From positions 930,001 to 994,000 of the forward strand of contig NZ_RBLG01000001.1 in assembly GCF_003634585.1 (NCBI RefSeq): DNA of 64,000 nt. The letters are read 5' to 3'. The DNA is from Gillisia mitskevichiae (GTDB lineage Bacteria; Bacteroidota; Bacteroidia; Flavobacteriales; Flavobacteriaceae). This document shows positions 16,516 through 25,715 of the stretch, one piece after another. Within the stretch, counting starts at the first letter, position 1, and the number at the start of each line of letters is the position of its first letter. The notes under the pieces are model-generated. The model was not told where the DNA came from. It saw nothing but the letters and a program-made list of their open reading frames with translations, and did not search any database. The position numbers and the translations under genes were made by a program.

Positions 16516-17967
16516 ATGCAGTCTTATATTATACAAGTCGTATTATTTCAGCTACTTTTTTTAGTGGTTTATGAAGTATTGCTGAAAAAGGAAACTTTTT
16601 TTAGCTATAATCGGGCTTACTTACTTCTAACACCTGTATTAGCCTTTTTACTACCCATAATTAATATTGAGATGTTATCTGGCTTTGTACCACAGGAATC
16701 TGTGACATCCATTTCAAGATTTTGGCTTCCGGAAGTAAATATTGGAGGTGTTACGCAAAATACACAGCAACTTCCTGAAATAGTATTATCTAAAAAAAGC
16801 CATTCTTTTAACTGGATGACAATTATCTATTGCATTGGTGCCATTGTAAGTTTAGGGATCGTTGGTAAAAAGCTTTTTAACTTGCGCAAACTGTTTAAGT
16901 TTAATGTTATTTCAAAAGTAAAACAATTTAATATTGTCGAAATTCCTTCCTCTAATGTCGCCTGCACTTTTAATAAAACCATATTCTTAGGAGATGAATT
17001 AACTGCAATCGAGAAGGAACAAATTGTAGCACACGAGTTAATTCATGTGGAGCAAAAGCATAGTTATGATCTTGTGATTTTTGAAATTCTGAAAATCATT
17101 TTCTGGTTCAATCCCCTTATCTATATCTATCAAAATAGAATAGCAGCTTTGCACGAATTCATCGCAGATTCTAACGTGATTAAAATAGTAGAAAAGCGAA
17201 GTTATTATGAGCAATTATTAAACACTGCTTTCAACACACAAAATATTTCATTCATCAATCAATTTTTTAATCATTCATTAATCAAAAAACGAATAGTTAT
17301 GTTACAAAAATCAAAATCAAAAACCAACGCAAAGTTCAAGTATTTGGTAATCTTACCGCTAATGTTGATTATGCTAACAATTGTATCCTGTACTCAGGAG
17401 GGTCCTGAAGAAATGGCTAAGGAAAGTTCAATTTCTAAGCAGTTAGCCGAAATTAAACAGGCATTAGATGAAGGCAAGGAACTTTCCGAAGTTGAAAGAG
17501 ATCAGTTTTTTAGCATTATGGAACAGATAGTTAAAGAGGAGAGCGATTTGCCTCTTCCTCCTCCTCAATACTCAGATAAATCTTCATCGAATGGTATCCC
17601 CGGAAGCGATGTACCATTTGCATTAATAGATCAAGTGCCTTTATTTCCTGGATGCGAAAGCTTGTCTTCTAATGAAGAACAGAAAAAATGTATGACTAAT
17701 AAAATCACCGAATTTGTTTCGGAAAATTTCAACACCAAAATTGGAGAAGACTTAAAATTAACAGGAGTTAATCGAGTGGTCGTTCAATTTAAAATAGATA
17801 AAAATGGGAACATTGTAAATGTAAGAGCACGTGCTCCTCATCCATCTTTGGAAGAAGAAGCAAAGCGAGTTATTAATGCCTTACCCAAAATGATCCCAGG
17901 TGAACAAAAGGGCAAACCAGTTGGTGTAATGTATTCCCTTCCAATAGTTTTTCAAGTACATAAATAA
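16516..17967 (+). CDS. M56 (BlaR1-type) membrane metallopeptidase with C-terminal TonB domain
   Basis: The 483-residue protein has N-terminal membrane helices, a zinc peptidase motif HELIH at 173-177, a further E-containing helix HEFIADSNV, and a membrane helix near 275-290 (YLVILPLMLIMLTIV). The periplasmic tail ends in a TonB C-terminal domain (about 375-483, VQFKIDKNGNIVNVRARAPH). It should sense an envelope signal and cleave or inactivate the BlaI partner. The penicillin-binding sensor domain of true BlaR1 is absent. The last 110 residues are nearly repeated in the next gene. Confidence 0.92.
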   Translation: MQSYIIQVVLFQLLFLVVYEVLLKKETFFSYNRAYLLLTPVLAFLLPIINIEMLSGFVPQESVTSISRFWLPEVNIGGVTQNTQQLPEIVLSKKSHSFNWMTIIYCIGAIVSLGIVGKKLFNLRKLFKFNVISKVKQFNIVEIPSSNVACTFNKTIFLGDELTAIEKEQIVAHELIHVEQKHSYDLVIFEILKIIFWFNPLIYIYQNRIAALHEFIADSNVIKIVEKRSYYEQLLNTAFNTQNISFINQFFNHSLIKKRIVMLQKSKSKTNAKFKYLVILPLMLIMLTIVSCTQEGPEEMAKESSISKQLAEIKQALDEGKELSEVERDQFFSIMEQIVKEESDLPLPPPQYSDKSSSNGIPGSDVPFALIDQVPLFPGCESLSSNEEQKKCMTNKITEFVSENFNTKIGEDLKLTGVNRVVVQFKIDKNGNIVNVRARAPHPSLEEEAKRVINALPKMIPGEQKGKPVGVMYSLPIVFQVHK

Positions 17968-18075
17968 AATAAGTTTATTAATTATGAAAGTCGGGGTGTA
18001 AAACTTCGGCTTTTATGATTTTTAGATTAACCTATAAACTTAAAAACACCTATATTGATTGCAAAAATAATTTCT

Positions 18076-18630
18076 ATGTTACAAATCTTAATATCTAGAG
18101 CTACTTCCAATATTAAATGTTTTAGAGCTCTTCAGTTAATTCTAGTAACATTATTAATTGTCTCTTGCGGTGTGAAAACTTCTACTAAGAATGAATCCTC
18201 ACCTGTGAAAACTGAAACTGTAATAGCAGATGAAATAGATATAAATAGCAAAGACTTAGAAACTTTTCCTTTTGCAGTTATAGATAATGTGCCAGTATAT
18301 CCAGGATGTGAATCTTATACTTCTAATGAAGAACAAATGCTTTGTTTTAGCAGAAAAATCGAAGAATTTGCCATGCTTAATTTTAACACCGGATTAGCTC
18401 AAGAATTGAAACTTACCGGAGTGAATAGAATAATTATATTATTTAAAATAGATAAGCAGGGAGATGTCACAGATATAAAAGTTAGAGCTCCTCACCCAAA
18501 GTTAGAAGAAGAAGCAAGACGAGTAATTCAGAAACTTCCTAAAATGACTCCTGGAAAACAAAAAGGTAAGGCAGCCGGAGTAATGTATTCTTTGCCAATA
18601 GTATTTGAAATTCACACAGTTAATAAATAA
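18076..18630 (+). CDS. TonB C-terminal-domain lipoprotein, paralog of the M56 tail
   Basis: From the ATG at 18076 the protein has 184 residues; an in-frame TTG at 18055 is possible but less likely. LLIVSCG is a lipobox. The rest matches the C-terminus of the M56 protein closely: YPGCESYTSNEEQ, NFNTG, LKLTGVNRIIILFKIDK, APHPKLEEEARRVI and KGKAAGVMYSLPIVF. It has no N-terminal membrane anchor of the ordinary TonB type, so it is a lipid-anchored periplasmic protein rather than an energy transducer. It probably arose by duplication of the M56 tail. Confidence 0.85.
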   Translation: MLQILISRATSNIKCFRALQLILVTLLIVSCGVKTSTKNESSPVKTETVIADEIDINSKDLETFPFAVIDNVPVYPGCESYTSNEEQMLCFSRKIEEFAMLNFNTGLAQELKLTGVNRIIILFKIDKQGDVTDIKVRAPHPKLEEEARRVIQKLPKMTPGKQKGKAAGVMYSLPIVFEIHTVNK

Positions 18631-18632
18631 AT

Positions 18633-19160
18633 ATGTTGCAAAAGTTCAAATTTAAGTGCTCGCTTATTTTTCCTGTAGTATTGATAAGTCTAATTTCTAT
18701 TTCGTGCGGGGTTAATACAACGACTAAAACGTCTAATCCAGTTCTTAATGTACAAAAGGAAAAAGCTGCTATAGTGGAGTCTAAAACTTTCCAAGAAGGA
18801 GAACCTATTCCTTTTGGAGCTATAGAGAAAGTTCCTATTTATCCTGGTTGTGAATCTAAAAAAACCACCTTAAAGCAAAAAAATTGCTTAGCTGAAAAAG
18901 TGCAGATTTACGTTAATAGAAATTTTAATACAAGTCTTGGAAAGAAATATGAAATAAAAGGTATAGTTAAAGTCTTTGTTAGTTTTGAAATAAACAAAGA
19001 AGGTGATGTTACGAATATTATTGCAGAAGGTCCTCACCCAAAGATTGAGGAAGAAGCGGTTAGAGTGATATCCTCACTACCGCATATGATACCTGGAGAA
19101 TATGAGGGTGAAAAAGTTAGCGTTAGTTATACATTACCAATAATGTTTTGGGAAGGATGA
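18633..19160 (+). CDS. TonB C-terminal-domain lipoprotein, second paralog
   Basis: This 175-residue protein starts 3 bases after its neighbour. It has a lipobox (ISISCG) and the same domain in a more diverged form (VPIYPGCESKKTTLKQKNC, NFNTSLGKKYEIKG, GPHPKIEEEAVRVISSLPHM, VSVSYTLPIMF). The conserved Cys pair of the family is kept. It overlaps the TPR gene by an ATGA junction. Confidence 0.85.
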   Translation: MLQKFKFKCSLIFPVVLISLISISCGVNTTTKTSNPVLNVQKEKAAIVESKTFQEGEPIPFGAIEKVPIYPGCESKKTTLKQKNCLAEKVQIYVNRNFNTSLGKKYEIKGIVKVFVSFEINKEGDVTNIIAEGPHPKIEEEAVRVISSLPHMIPGEYEGEKVSVSYTLPIMFWEG

Positions 19161-20299
19161 AAAAGTTAACTATTCTAATTGTGCTTGTTTTTTGGAAAGT
19201 AGGGGCGCAAACCCCAACTATAGCTATTGTAGATAGTTTATATGCGATTGGAAATTATACGGAAGCAATTCAACAACTTGAAGATCTTAATGAGAATTCA
19301 GATGCTGTGCAGCTTCGGTTAGCAAAAGCTTATGTTGCCTCAGGAGATCTGGATTCAGCGATAAATACCTATAAAGTAATTGTGCTTCAGAATCCAAATA
19401 AATTGCTTTCTGCTATAGATTATGGAGAATTGCTTATAAAAGCTGGAGAATTAAGTTCTGCAGACAGTTTGTTTGTCCTGTTATCATCAAAATATCCTAA
19501 GATTGCCAGTTTTCAGTTTCAGCGTGGGATAATAAAGGAAAAACAAAAGGATAGTACTTATATAGCTTTTTTAGAAAGAACTATTGAAATAGATCCCAAT
19601 CATCAACAAGCTTTATATAAACTTGCCAAAGATGCATTAAGCAAAAGGAATTTTCCTTTGGCAGAAGAACTCAGTTTACAAGGTTTAGGAATAAATCCTT
19701 CCAATGCTTCACTACTTTCTATTTTGGCTCAAACCTATTTTAATGAAAATTCTTTTTTCCTTGCAATTACCCCTTTTGAGAAATTATTGGAATTAGGGCA
19801 AGGAAACGAATTTGTGCATTCTAAATTAGGGTATTGTTATTACAATGAAAATAATTTTAAAGACGCCATTGAACAATATAAGTTGGCATTAGAATATGAA
19901 GATAGAAACTCGGACACACATTATAATCTAGGAAAATTATATGCGAGACAGGGAGATCTTAAGACATCTGAAACCCATTTACTCATGGCCTTGTTAATTA
20001 AAAAGCAACCCGTAGATGCCGAATTTCTTAGTCTAGCTTTAACCTATAAGCTACAAGAAGATTATGAAAAAGCACTTAAATATTTTAATAGTGCTTTAGA
20101 AGAAAACCCAGATAATGAAAGAGCCTTATATGAGCGAGCTATTGCGGCAGATAATTATTTTAAAGACAAGAAAGCAGTTTTAAATTATTATCAGGCATAT
20201 CTAAGCAAATATTCTAAAAAGGGTAGTGAAGAATTGATCTATTTAGCAGAAATTAGGATTAGGGATATTAAAGAAGAATTACACCTTAACGGAGAATAG
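19157..20299 (+). CDS. TPR-repeat periplasmic protein
   Basis: From the ATG at 19157 the protein has 380 residues, with a signal peptide (KKLTILIVLVFWKVGAQ) and about eight tetratricopeptide repeats covering nearly the whole mature part, for example NEFVHSKLGYCYYNENNFKDA and NSDTHYNLGKLYARQGDL. It should be a periplasmic scaffold. The start overlaps the stop of the lipoprotein gene (ATGA), showing it belongs to the BlaI/M56 operon. A TTG at 19148 opens the same frame but the ATG fits the coupling better. Confidence 0.88.
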   Translation: MKKLTILIVLVFWKVGAQTPTIAIVDSLYAIGNYTEAIQQLEDLNENSDAVQLRLAKAYVASGDLDSAINTYKVIVLQNPNKLLSAIDYGELLIKAGELSSADSLFVLLSSKYPKIASFQFQRGIIKEKQKDSTYIAFLERTIEIDPNHQQALYKLAKDALSKRNFPLAEELSLQGLGINPSNASLLSILAQTYFNENSFFLAITPFEKLLELGQGNEFVHSKLGYCYYNENNFKDAIEQYKLALEYEDRNSDTHYNLGKLYARQGDLKTSETHLLMALLIKKQPVDAEFLSLALTYKLQEDYEKALKYFNSALEENPDNERALYERAIAADNYFKDKKAVLNYYQAYLSKYSKKGSEELIYLAEIRIRDIKEELHLNGE

Positions 20300-20360
20300 T
20301 TTTTACTAAGCTGCTTAATTTCACTATTTTTGACATTCAATAGACTAGATAGTTAGCTGC

Positions 20361-20837
20361 ATGAGAAAAACATTACTTCTGCTTATTTTCCCAATTTTGG
20401 TGTGTTGTAAAAATTTTGAAACCAAAAAGATCTCTTCTGAAGAGGTGCTCAATCAAGAATCTAAATCTTTAAATTGGCGGGAAGTGGATGAATATCCAGC
20501 TTTCGAAAATTGTAAAAGCATCACAGATCTTACCCAAGCTCGTAGCTGTTTTGAAGCGACGGTAGCCAATTCTATATATGCATATCTCGCAAAGCAACAA
20601 CCAATTGTAACCCAGTCTATAGATGACACGCTGTTTTTGTATCTAGAGATCTCTAAATCTGGAAAACCGGTTGTAGATTCAATAAGAGTAGACTCTATGG
20701 TTACTTATCAACTACCAGAATTAGATAATTGGGTGCGACAGAGTGTAGATTCCTTGCCAAAGATATATCCAGCAATAAAACGTGGAATCCCTGTTTCCAG
20801 CGTGTTTAAAATGCCAATCCTCATCAAGGCTGAATAG
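20361..20837 (+). CDS. Small lipoprotein, distant relative of the TonB-domain paralogs
   Basis: The 158-residue protein has a lipobox (LVCCK). EYPAFENCKS, ARSCFEATVANSIYAYLA, DTLFLYLEISKSGKP and VSSVFKMPILIKAE line up with the same segments of the three TonB-domain proteins upstream, but with weak identity. I take it as a third, older paralog. A -7-like TATTTTTG at 20325-20332 suggests its own promoter. Confidence 0.75.
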   Translation: MRKTLLLLIFPILVCCKNFETKKISSEEVLNQESKSLNWREVDEYPAFENCKSITDLTQARSCFEATVANSIYAYLAKQQPIVTQSIDDTLFLYLEISKSGKPVVDSIRVDSMVTYQLPELDNWVRQSVDSLPKIYPAIKRGIPVSSVFKMPILIKAE

Positions 20838-20934
20838 GTTTGCAATAAACAATAAACAATTAGCAGTTGGCAGTGACAAGTCAGTTCGAGTATTTCGACT
20901 TCGCTCCATACAAGTTATAGTCGAGAGGTAATTT

Positions 20935-22089
20935 TTATTTCTTAAAACTTCTTCCTTTCCATTGAAACCCGCTGAATAAGGAAGCAACGGCTACAGAAGT
21001 AGAGAAAAAAGGATAGAGTAAGCTAGACCACAAATAATGACTCAACACCATTTTTTTTCTGAAGAACTTAGCTGAAACATAGAGCAAACTTAGATCTGCT
21101 GTAAACTTTAGTGCAAAACTAAATAGCAGGAATTGAAAATGGATCACTTCAAACAATGCGAAAGCAATTGTAACTATTAAGATTAAGTTCATTAGAAAAA
21201 CAATAACCCCAAGCAATTTCGCAAAACCACTTTTATAAGCAGGCGCTTTTGCTGCCCACCGAATTCGTTGTGAAAATAAGGATTCTAAGGAGAGCTGAGG
21301 TTTCGTTTTTACAATAGCAGCTTCAGATTTTAAATAGGATACCGGGTAATTTAGTTCGGTAAACTTCTGAAGTAGAAAAACATCATCTCCTCCAGAAATA
21401 TTTGAATTTCCACAGTATCCATCTGCCGTTAGAAATGCTTCTTTCTTGTAGCACATATTCGCTGCGTTGCACATAAAAGGTCTTTTCAATCCGAAAGCTC
21501 CAATTCCGGCTGCCTGCAAACTCATAAAATCAAGATCTTGAAAAGCGTTTAGATAATTCAGGAATTTTTCTATTGTGGAACCACCCTTAAAGAAACTTAC
21601 GGGACCTGCTAGAAGACTAGCTTTAGTTTCTATAAAACCTTCATTATATGCTTGTAGCCATTTTCTTGGAATAATACAATCTGCGTCGGTGGTTAAAATA
21701 TTCTCAAATCTGGTGGAGGCAATAGCGGTTGTTATAGCATCTTTTTTTGGAGAGTTGGTGCTCCTCTTGTTATTAATAATAGAAAAAGTGAGATCCGGAT
21801 GAGCTTGTTTAAACCGAAAACAGGCTTGTAAAGAAGTATCTTCAGATTCATCATTAACCAGAATGATCTCAAAATAAGATTTTGGGTACTCTAAATTAGA
21901 TAGAGAATAGAGTAGATCTGGTAAATTTTCGGCTTCATTCCTAAAAGGGATTATTATAGAAAATTTGTTTATTGGAGCTACTCCCTTTAATTCAAAGTTA
22001 TTGACCTTCTTCCAGCCTAAAAGCAAGGCTCTTATAAACACCACATATATTAGAGTTACTATAATTAGAAAAATTATAAATAATTGCAT
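20935..22089 (-). CDS. Family 2 glycosyltransferase, membrane-bound
   Basis: The 384-residue protein has an N-terminal membrane helix, a GT2 domain (FSIIPFRNEAENLPDLL, LTTDADCIIPRKW for the metal-binding acids, SGGDDVFL, and QRIRWAAK as the QxxRW motif) and two or three C-terminal membrane helices. This is the layout of processive or lipid-linked sugar transferases. The acceptor is unknown. It is divergent from ruvC. The 97 bases to the left hold only short repeat remnants with TTCGAC and AGCAGTTGGCAGT sequence. Confidence 0.9.
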   Translation of the reverse strand: MQLFIIFLIIVTLIYVVFIRALLLGWKKVNNFELKGVAPINKFSIIIPFRNEAENLPDLLYSLSNLEYPKSYFEIILVNDESEDTSLQACFRFKQAHPDLTFSIINNKRSTNSPKKDAITTAIASTRFENILTTDADCIIPRKWLQAYNEGFIETKASLLAGPVSFFKGGSTIEKFLNYLNAFQDLDFMSLQAAGIGAFGLKRPFMCNAANMCYKKEAFLTADGYCGNSNISGGDDVFLLQKFTELNYPVSYLKSEAAIVKTKPQLSLESLFSQRIRWAAKAPAYKSGFAKLLGVIVFLMNLILIVTIAFALFEVIHFQFLLFSFALKFTADLSLLYVSAKFFRKKMVLSHYLWSSLLYPFFSTSVAVASLFSGFQWKGRSFKK

Positions 22090-22203
22090 GTTTACAGATA
22101 GCTAGATTAAGAGAATTGCTAAGCAGAATTATGTAGCTTTGTAAAGCCCAATCAAAAGTAAACAAACTATTAAGAATGGGTAATAGCTAAAGACTTTCCA
22201 CTT

Positions 22204-22755
22204 TTGAAAAACGAACGAATTATTTTAGGAATCGATCCAGGAACCACTATTATGGGCTTTGGATTGATCAAGGTGGTGAACAAAAAAATGGAGTTTTTAC
22301 AACTTAATGAGTTGTTACTTCAAAAATATAGCGATCCATATATTAAATTGAAACTGATCTTTGAGAGAACGGTAGAATTAATAGACACTTTTCATCCAGA
22401 TGAGATCGCCATTGAAGCACCATTTTTCGGAAAAAATGTACAATCCATGCTGAAATTGGGAAGGGCTCAGGGAGTTGCTATGGCCGCCGGATTATCCAGA
22501 GAAGTTCCAATTACAGAATATCTGCCTAAGAAGATTAAAATGGCCATTACTGGGAATGGGAATGCCAGTAAGGAGCAAGTTGCTAAGATGCTGCAAAGTT
22601 TATTGGGACTTAAGGAATTACCTAAAAACTTGGATTCTACAGATGGATTGGCAGCTGCGGTTTGTCATTTTTACAATTCTGGAAAAGTGGAAATAGGAAA
22701 AAGTTATACTGGCTGGGATTCCTTTGTAAAACAAAATCCGAATAAGATTAAATAA
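22204..22755 (+). CDS. ruvC: Holliday junction endonuclease RuvC
   Basis: The 183-residue protein has ILGIDPGTTIMGFG at the N-terminus (first catalytic Asp), IAIEAPFFGKNVQS (Glu), and DSTDGLAAAVCHF near the end (last acidic pair). It resolves Holliday junctions with RuvAB. The best start is the TTG at 22204 (MKNERIILGID); no ATG lies upstream in frame, and the next internal Met would remove the first catalytic Asp. A -7 match TAGCTTTG is at 22134-22141. Confidence 0.97.
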   Translation: MKNERIILGIDPGTTIMGFGLIKVVNKKMEFLQLNELLLQKYSDPYIKLKLIFERTVELIDTFHPDEIAIEAPFFGKNVQSMLKLGRAQGVAMAAGLSREVPITEYLPKKIKMAITGNGNASKEQVAKMLQSLLGLKELPKNLDSTDGLAAAVCHFYNSGKVEIGKSYTGWDSFVKQNPNKIK

Positions 22756-22822
22756 TCCTTCTACTGATCACAACAAGAATCAAAAATTGATTATTGCTAA
22801 TTGATTACTGTTAACTGAAACT

Positions 22823-23950
22823 ATGTCTTCATTATATATTCATATCCCCTTTTGCAAACAGGCTTGTCACTACTGTGATTTTCATTTTTCCACTTCTATC
22901 AGGAAAAAGGGAGAATTGGTGAATATGTTATGCGAAGAAATAAGGCTTCGGAAAAATGAATTACCAGGGAAACTGCTTGATACAATTTACTTTGGCGGAG
23001 GAACACCTTCTTTGCTTTCTTCTGAAGAGTTGAAGAGGATTTTTGATGTTATAAATGATAATTTTGAAGTGAGGAAAGATGTAGAGATCACTTTGGAAGC
23101 AAATCCCGATGATCTGACGCTAGAGAATATTAAAATCTTTAAAAATGCCGGCATAAATAGATTGAGTATTGGAGTGCAATCTTTTTTTGAAGAGGATCTG
23201 CAATTGATGAATCGTGCACACAATGCCAAAGAAGCTTTAGAAAGCATACAGATGGCTAAGCAGTATTTTGATAATATTTCTATAGATCTTATCTACGGAA
23301 TTCCCGGAATGAGCAATGAACGATGGGAAACCAATATTGAAACCGCATTGTCTCTTGGATTACCACATTTTTCATGCTATGCATTAACAATAGAGCCTAA
23401 TACCGCTCTAAAAAAAATGATTGAAAAAGGAAAGGTGAAACCGGTAGATGATGAGGCTGCAAGGGCACATTTCGATATTCTAACCAAACGATTGAAGGAG
23501 CAAGGCTTTACGCATTATGAATTTTCTAATTATGGAAAGCCAGGGTTTTTCTCTGAAAATAATACAGCCTATTGGTTCGGAAAACCTTATTTAGGAATTG
23601 GACCTTCTGCACATTCTTATGATGGGAAGAACAGAAAATGGAACATTAATAATAATACACTTTACATAAAATCTATAGAAAAAGGGGAGTTGCCTTTAGA
23701 GCAAGAAGAACTTTCTATAACAGACAGGTATAATGAATATGTGATGACCAGACTGCGGACCATGTGGGGAATTGATATAAATGAAGTGGAGGAACGCTTT
23801 GGGAATTTGTATAAAACTCATTTATTAAACGAGGCTTCTAAAGAAGTTGAATTAGGCTTGTTACAACAAAAAGAAGATGTAATTACAGTTACTAAAAAGG
23901 GAAAGTTCTTAAGTGATGGGATTGCCAGTAATTTATTCTTTTTAAATTAG
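22823..23950 (+). CDS. hemW: Radical SAM heme chaperone HemW
   Basis: The 375-residue protein opens with LYIHIPFCKQACHYCDFHFS, the CxxxCxxC iron-sulfur motif (C11, C15, C18) followed by the extra residues of HemW. DTIYFGGGTPSLL and NRLSIGVQSF are also conserved. The C-terminal HemN-type domain is complete. It delivers heme to respiratory enzymes and was long misannotated as coproporphyrinogen III oxidase. It may be cotranscribed with ruvC, 67 bases away. Confidence 0.95.
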   Translation: MSSLYIHIPFCKQACHYCDFHFSTSIRKKGELVNMLCEEIRLRKNELPGKLLDTIYFGGGTPSLLSSEELKRIFDVINDNFEVRKDVEITLEANPDDLTLENIKIFKNAGINRLSIGVQSFFEEDLQLMNRAHNAKEALESIQMAKQYFDNISIDLIYGIPGMSNERWETNIETALSLGLPHFSCYALTIEPNTALKKMIEKGKVKPVDDEAARAHFDILTKRLKEQGFTHYEFSNYGKPGFFSENNTAYWFGKPYLGIGPSAHSYDGKNRKWNINNNTLYIKSIEKGELPLEQEELSITDRYNEYVMTRLRTMWGIDINEVEERFGNLYKTHLLNEASKEVELGLLQQKEDVITVTKKGKFLSDGIASNLFFLN

Positions 23951-23985
23951 TGAACATATTATAGCTCTAAGACTAGAGAATTTTC

Positions 23986-24732
23986 ATGAAAGCAGAAATA
24001 AAACATAAAAACAAAACCTACAATATAGATCTCTCCAAAGCCTTGGATATTTCTCTTGTTCTAAGAGGTGACGAAAAAAATCCGGTGGCATGGTACCTAA
24101 ATGCTCCCAAGATCCAACCTGTAGTGGACGGGGATTTTATTGGAAAAGTCACCTCTGGGAGTTCTACAAATTTCAATAACATTCAGTTTAATCCTCATGG
24201 GCATGGCACGCATACCGAATGTGTTGGCCATATTACCAGAGAGTTTCATAGTGTAAATGAAACTTTAAAGAACTTCTTTTTTACTGCTAAAGTAATCTCT
24301 ATAGAACCCGAGAAGATAGGTGAAGATATGGTGATTACAGAACATCAAATTAGAAGCTGGCTAAAAGTAGATGAAGTAGAAGCAGTAGTTTTAAGAACTT
24401 TGCCTAATTATATTGAAAAGCGGAGTAAAAAATATTCTCATACCAATTGGCCTTATTTGGAAGAAGCAGCAGCTAGATACCTTAGAGAATGCGGAATTAA
24501 GCATCTATTAATCGATTTGCCATCTGTGGATAAGGAAAAGGATGCTGGTAAGCTGTTAGCGCATAAAGCGTTTTGGGATCATCCTAAGAACACCAGATTT
24601 GATGCTACTATTACCGAGCTCATTTATGTAGCTAGTAAGATAGAAGATGGAATTTATATTTTAAATCTTCAGATAGCATCTTTCGAAAATGATGCGTCAC
24701 CAAGTAAACCTATATTGTATAAAACAGAATAA
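23986..24732 (+). CDS. Cyclase family protein (kynurenine formamidase-like hydrolase)
   Basis: The 248-residue protein has the metal-binding signature NPHGHGTHTECVGH of the cyclase/kynurenine-formamidase fold and a later HKAFWDHPKNTRFDA segment. Members hydrolyse amides or lactones with a divalent metal. The substrate is unknown; there are no other tryptophan-degradation genes nearby, so I do not call it KynB. Confidence 0.88.
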   Translation: MKAEIKHKNKTYNIDLSKALDISLVLRGDEKNPVAWYLNAPKIQPVVDGDFIGKVTSGSSTNFNNIQFNPHGHGTHTECVGHITREFHSVNETLKNFFFTAKVISIEPEKIGEDMVITEHQIRSWLKVDEVEAVVLRTLPNYIEKRSKKYSHTNWPYLEEAAARYLRECGIKHLLIDLPSVDKEKDAGKLLAHKAFWDHPKNTRFDATITELIYVASKIEDGIYILNLQIASFENDASPSKPILYKTE

Positions 24733-24742
24733 TTACAAAATA

Positions 24743-24776
24743 AAAAACCCGTTTCAATAACTTGAAACGGGTTTTT
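24743..24776. terminator. Bidirectional terminator
   Basis: A 15-bp stem (AAAAACCCGTTTCAA with its complement, loop TAAC) sits between the convergent cyclase-family gene and tsf. It has T runs on both strands and should end both. Confidence 0.92.
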
Positions 24777-24797
24777 ATATAGATTTAAAGAAGCTTT

Positions 24798-25622
24798 TTA
24801 TCCTAAAGCAACTCTTTCAAAAGCTACAACTTTAAGGTCACTGTCTACAGACTTAACGTAAGCAGAGATACTCATTTTGTTATCTTTAATATAATCTTGA
24901 TTCACTAAAGTGTTATCCTTAAAGAAACGTTTGATCTTCCCTTTAGCGATGTTATCTAACATATCTTCAGGCTTTCCTTCTTGTCTTAATTGGTCTTTAG
25001 CAATCTCGATTTCTTTGTCGATGATTGTTTGATCCACACCTTCTTCATTTAAAGCAACTGGATTCATAGCAGCAGCCTGCATAGAAACGTTTTTTGCAGC
25101 TTCTTCAGCTCCATCAACATTTTTAGAAAGACCTGTTAAAACAGCGATCTTGTTACCAGCATGAATGTAAGAACCTACAAAAGGAGCTTCCATAGTACGG
25201 TAGTCACCAATTTCAATTTTTTCACCAATAACTCCTGTTTGCTCAGTTAGTTTATCCTGAACAGAAATTCCGTTGAAATCTGCAGCTAATAATTCTTCTT
25301 TAGAAGAAGTAGAAAGTGCAATTTCTGCAATTTGAGTAGCCATTGCTACATACGTATCATTTTTCGCAACGAAATCTGTCTCACAGTTTAAAGAAACGAT
25401 CACACCTTTAGTAGCATCATCATTTACTTTTGCAATTACAGCTCCTTCAGAAGAATCTCTGTCGGCACGCTTTGCAGCAACTTTTTGACCTTGTTTACGC
25501 AATACTTCGATTGCCAATTCAAAATCTCCATCAGCTTCTACTAATGCTTTTTTACAATCCATCATACCGGCACCGGTAGACTTTCTTAATTTATTTACTT
25601 CTGCGGCTGTTATATTTGCCAT
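24798..25622 (-). CDS. tsf: Elongation factor Ts
   Basis: The 274-residue protein begins ANITAAEVNKLRKSTGAGMMDCKKAL, the EF-Ts N-terminal domain, and carries the TDFVAKND motif. It recycles EF-Tu. It lies 93 bases downstream of rpsB, the usual pairing, with a hairpin in between. Confidence 0.99.
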   Translation of the reverse strand: MANITAAEVNKLRKSTGAGMMDCKKALVEADGDFELAIEVLRKQGQKVAAKRADRDSSEGAVIAKVNDDATKGVIVSLNCETDFVAKNDTYVAMATQIAEIALSTSSKEELLAADFNGISVQDKLTEQTGVIGEKIEIGDYRTMEAPFVGSYIHAGNKIAVLTGLSKNVDGAEEAAKNVSMQAAAMNPVALNEEGVDQTIIDKEIEIAKDQLRQEGKPEDMLDNIAKGKIKRFFKDNTLVNQDYIKDNKMSISAYVKSVDSDLKVVAFERVALG

Positions 25623-25645
25623 GATGTTTAAAATTTTTTAGTTTT

Positions 25646-25694
25646 TAAAAAATAAGTCGTTTAGCTTTGTTTGAAGAAAGATCTAAACGACTTA
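25646..25694 (-). terminator. Hairpin between rpsB and tsf
   Basis: On the minus strand TAAGTCGTTTAG (25694-25683) pairs with its complement at 25664-25653, a 12-bp stem with an 18-base loop, followed by an A/T run that reads as T in the transcript. It resembles a partial terminator or processing site that would set the rpsB to tsf ratio. Confidence 0.65.
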
Positions 25695-25715
25695 TATATT
25701 ACTTAAAAAGGTATG

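Noticed and set aside
16516-17967. True beta-lactam sensor BlaR1
   Set aside because: No penicillin-binding domain is present after the peptidase; the tail is a TonB-type domain.
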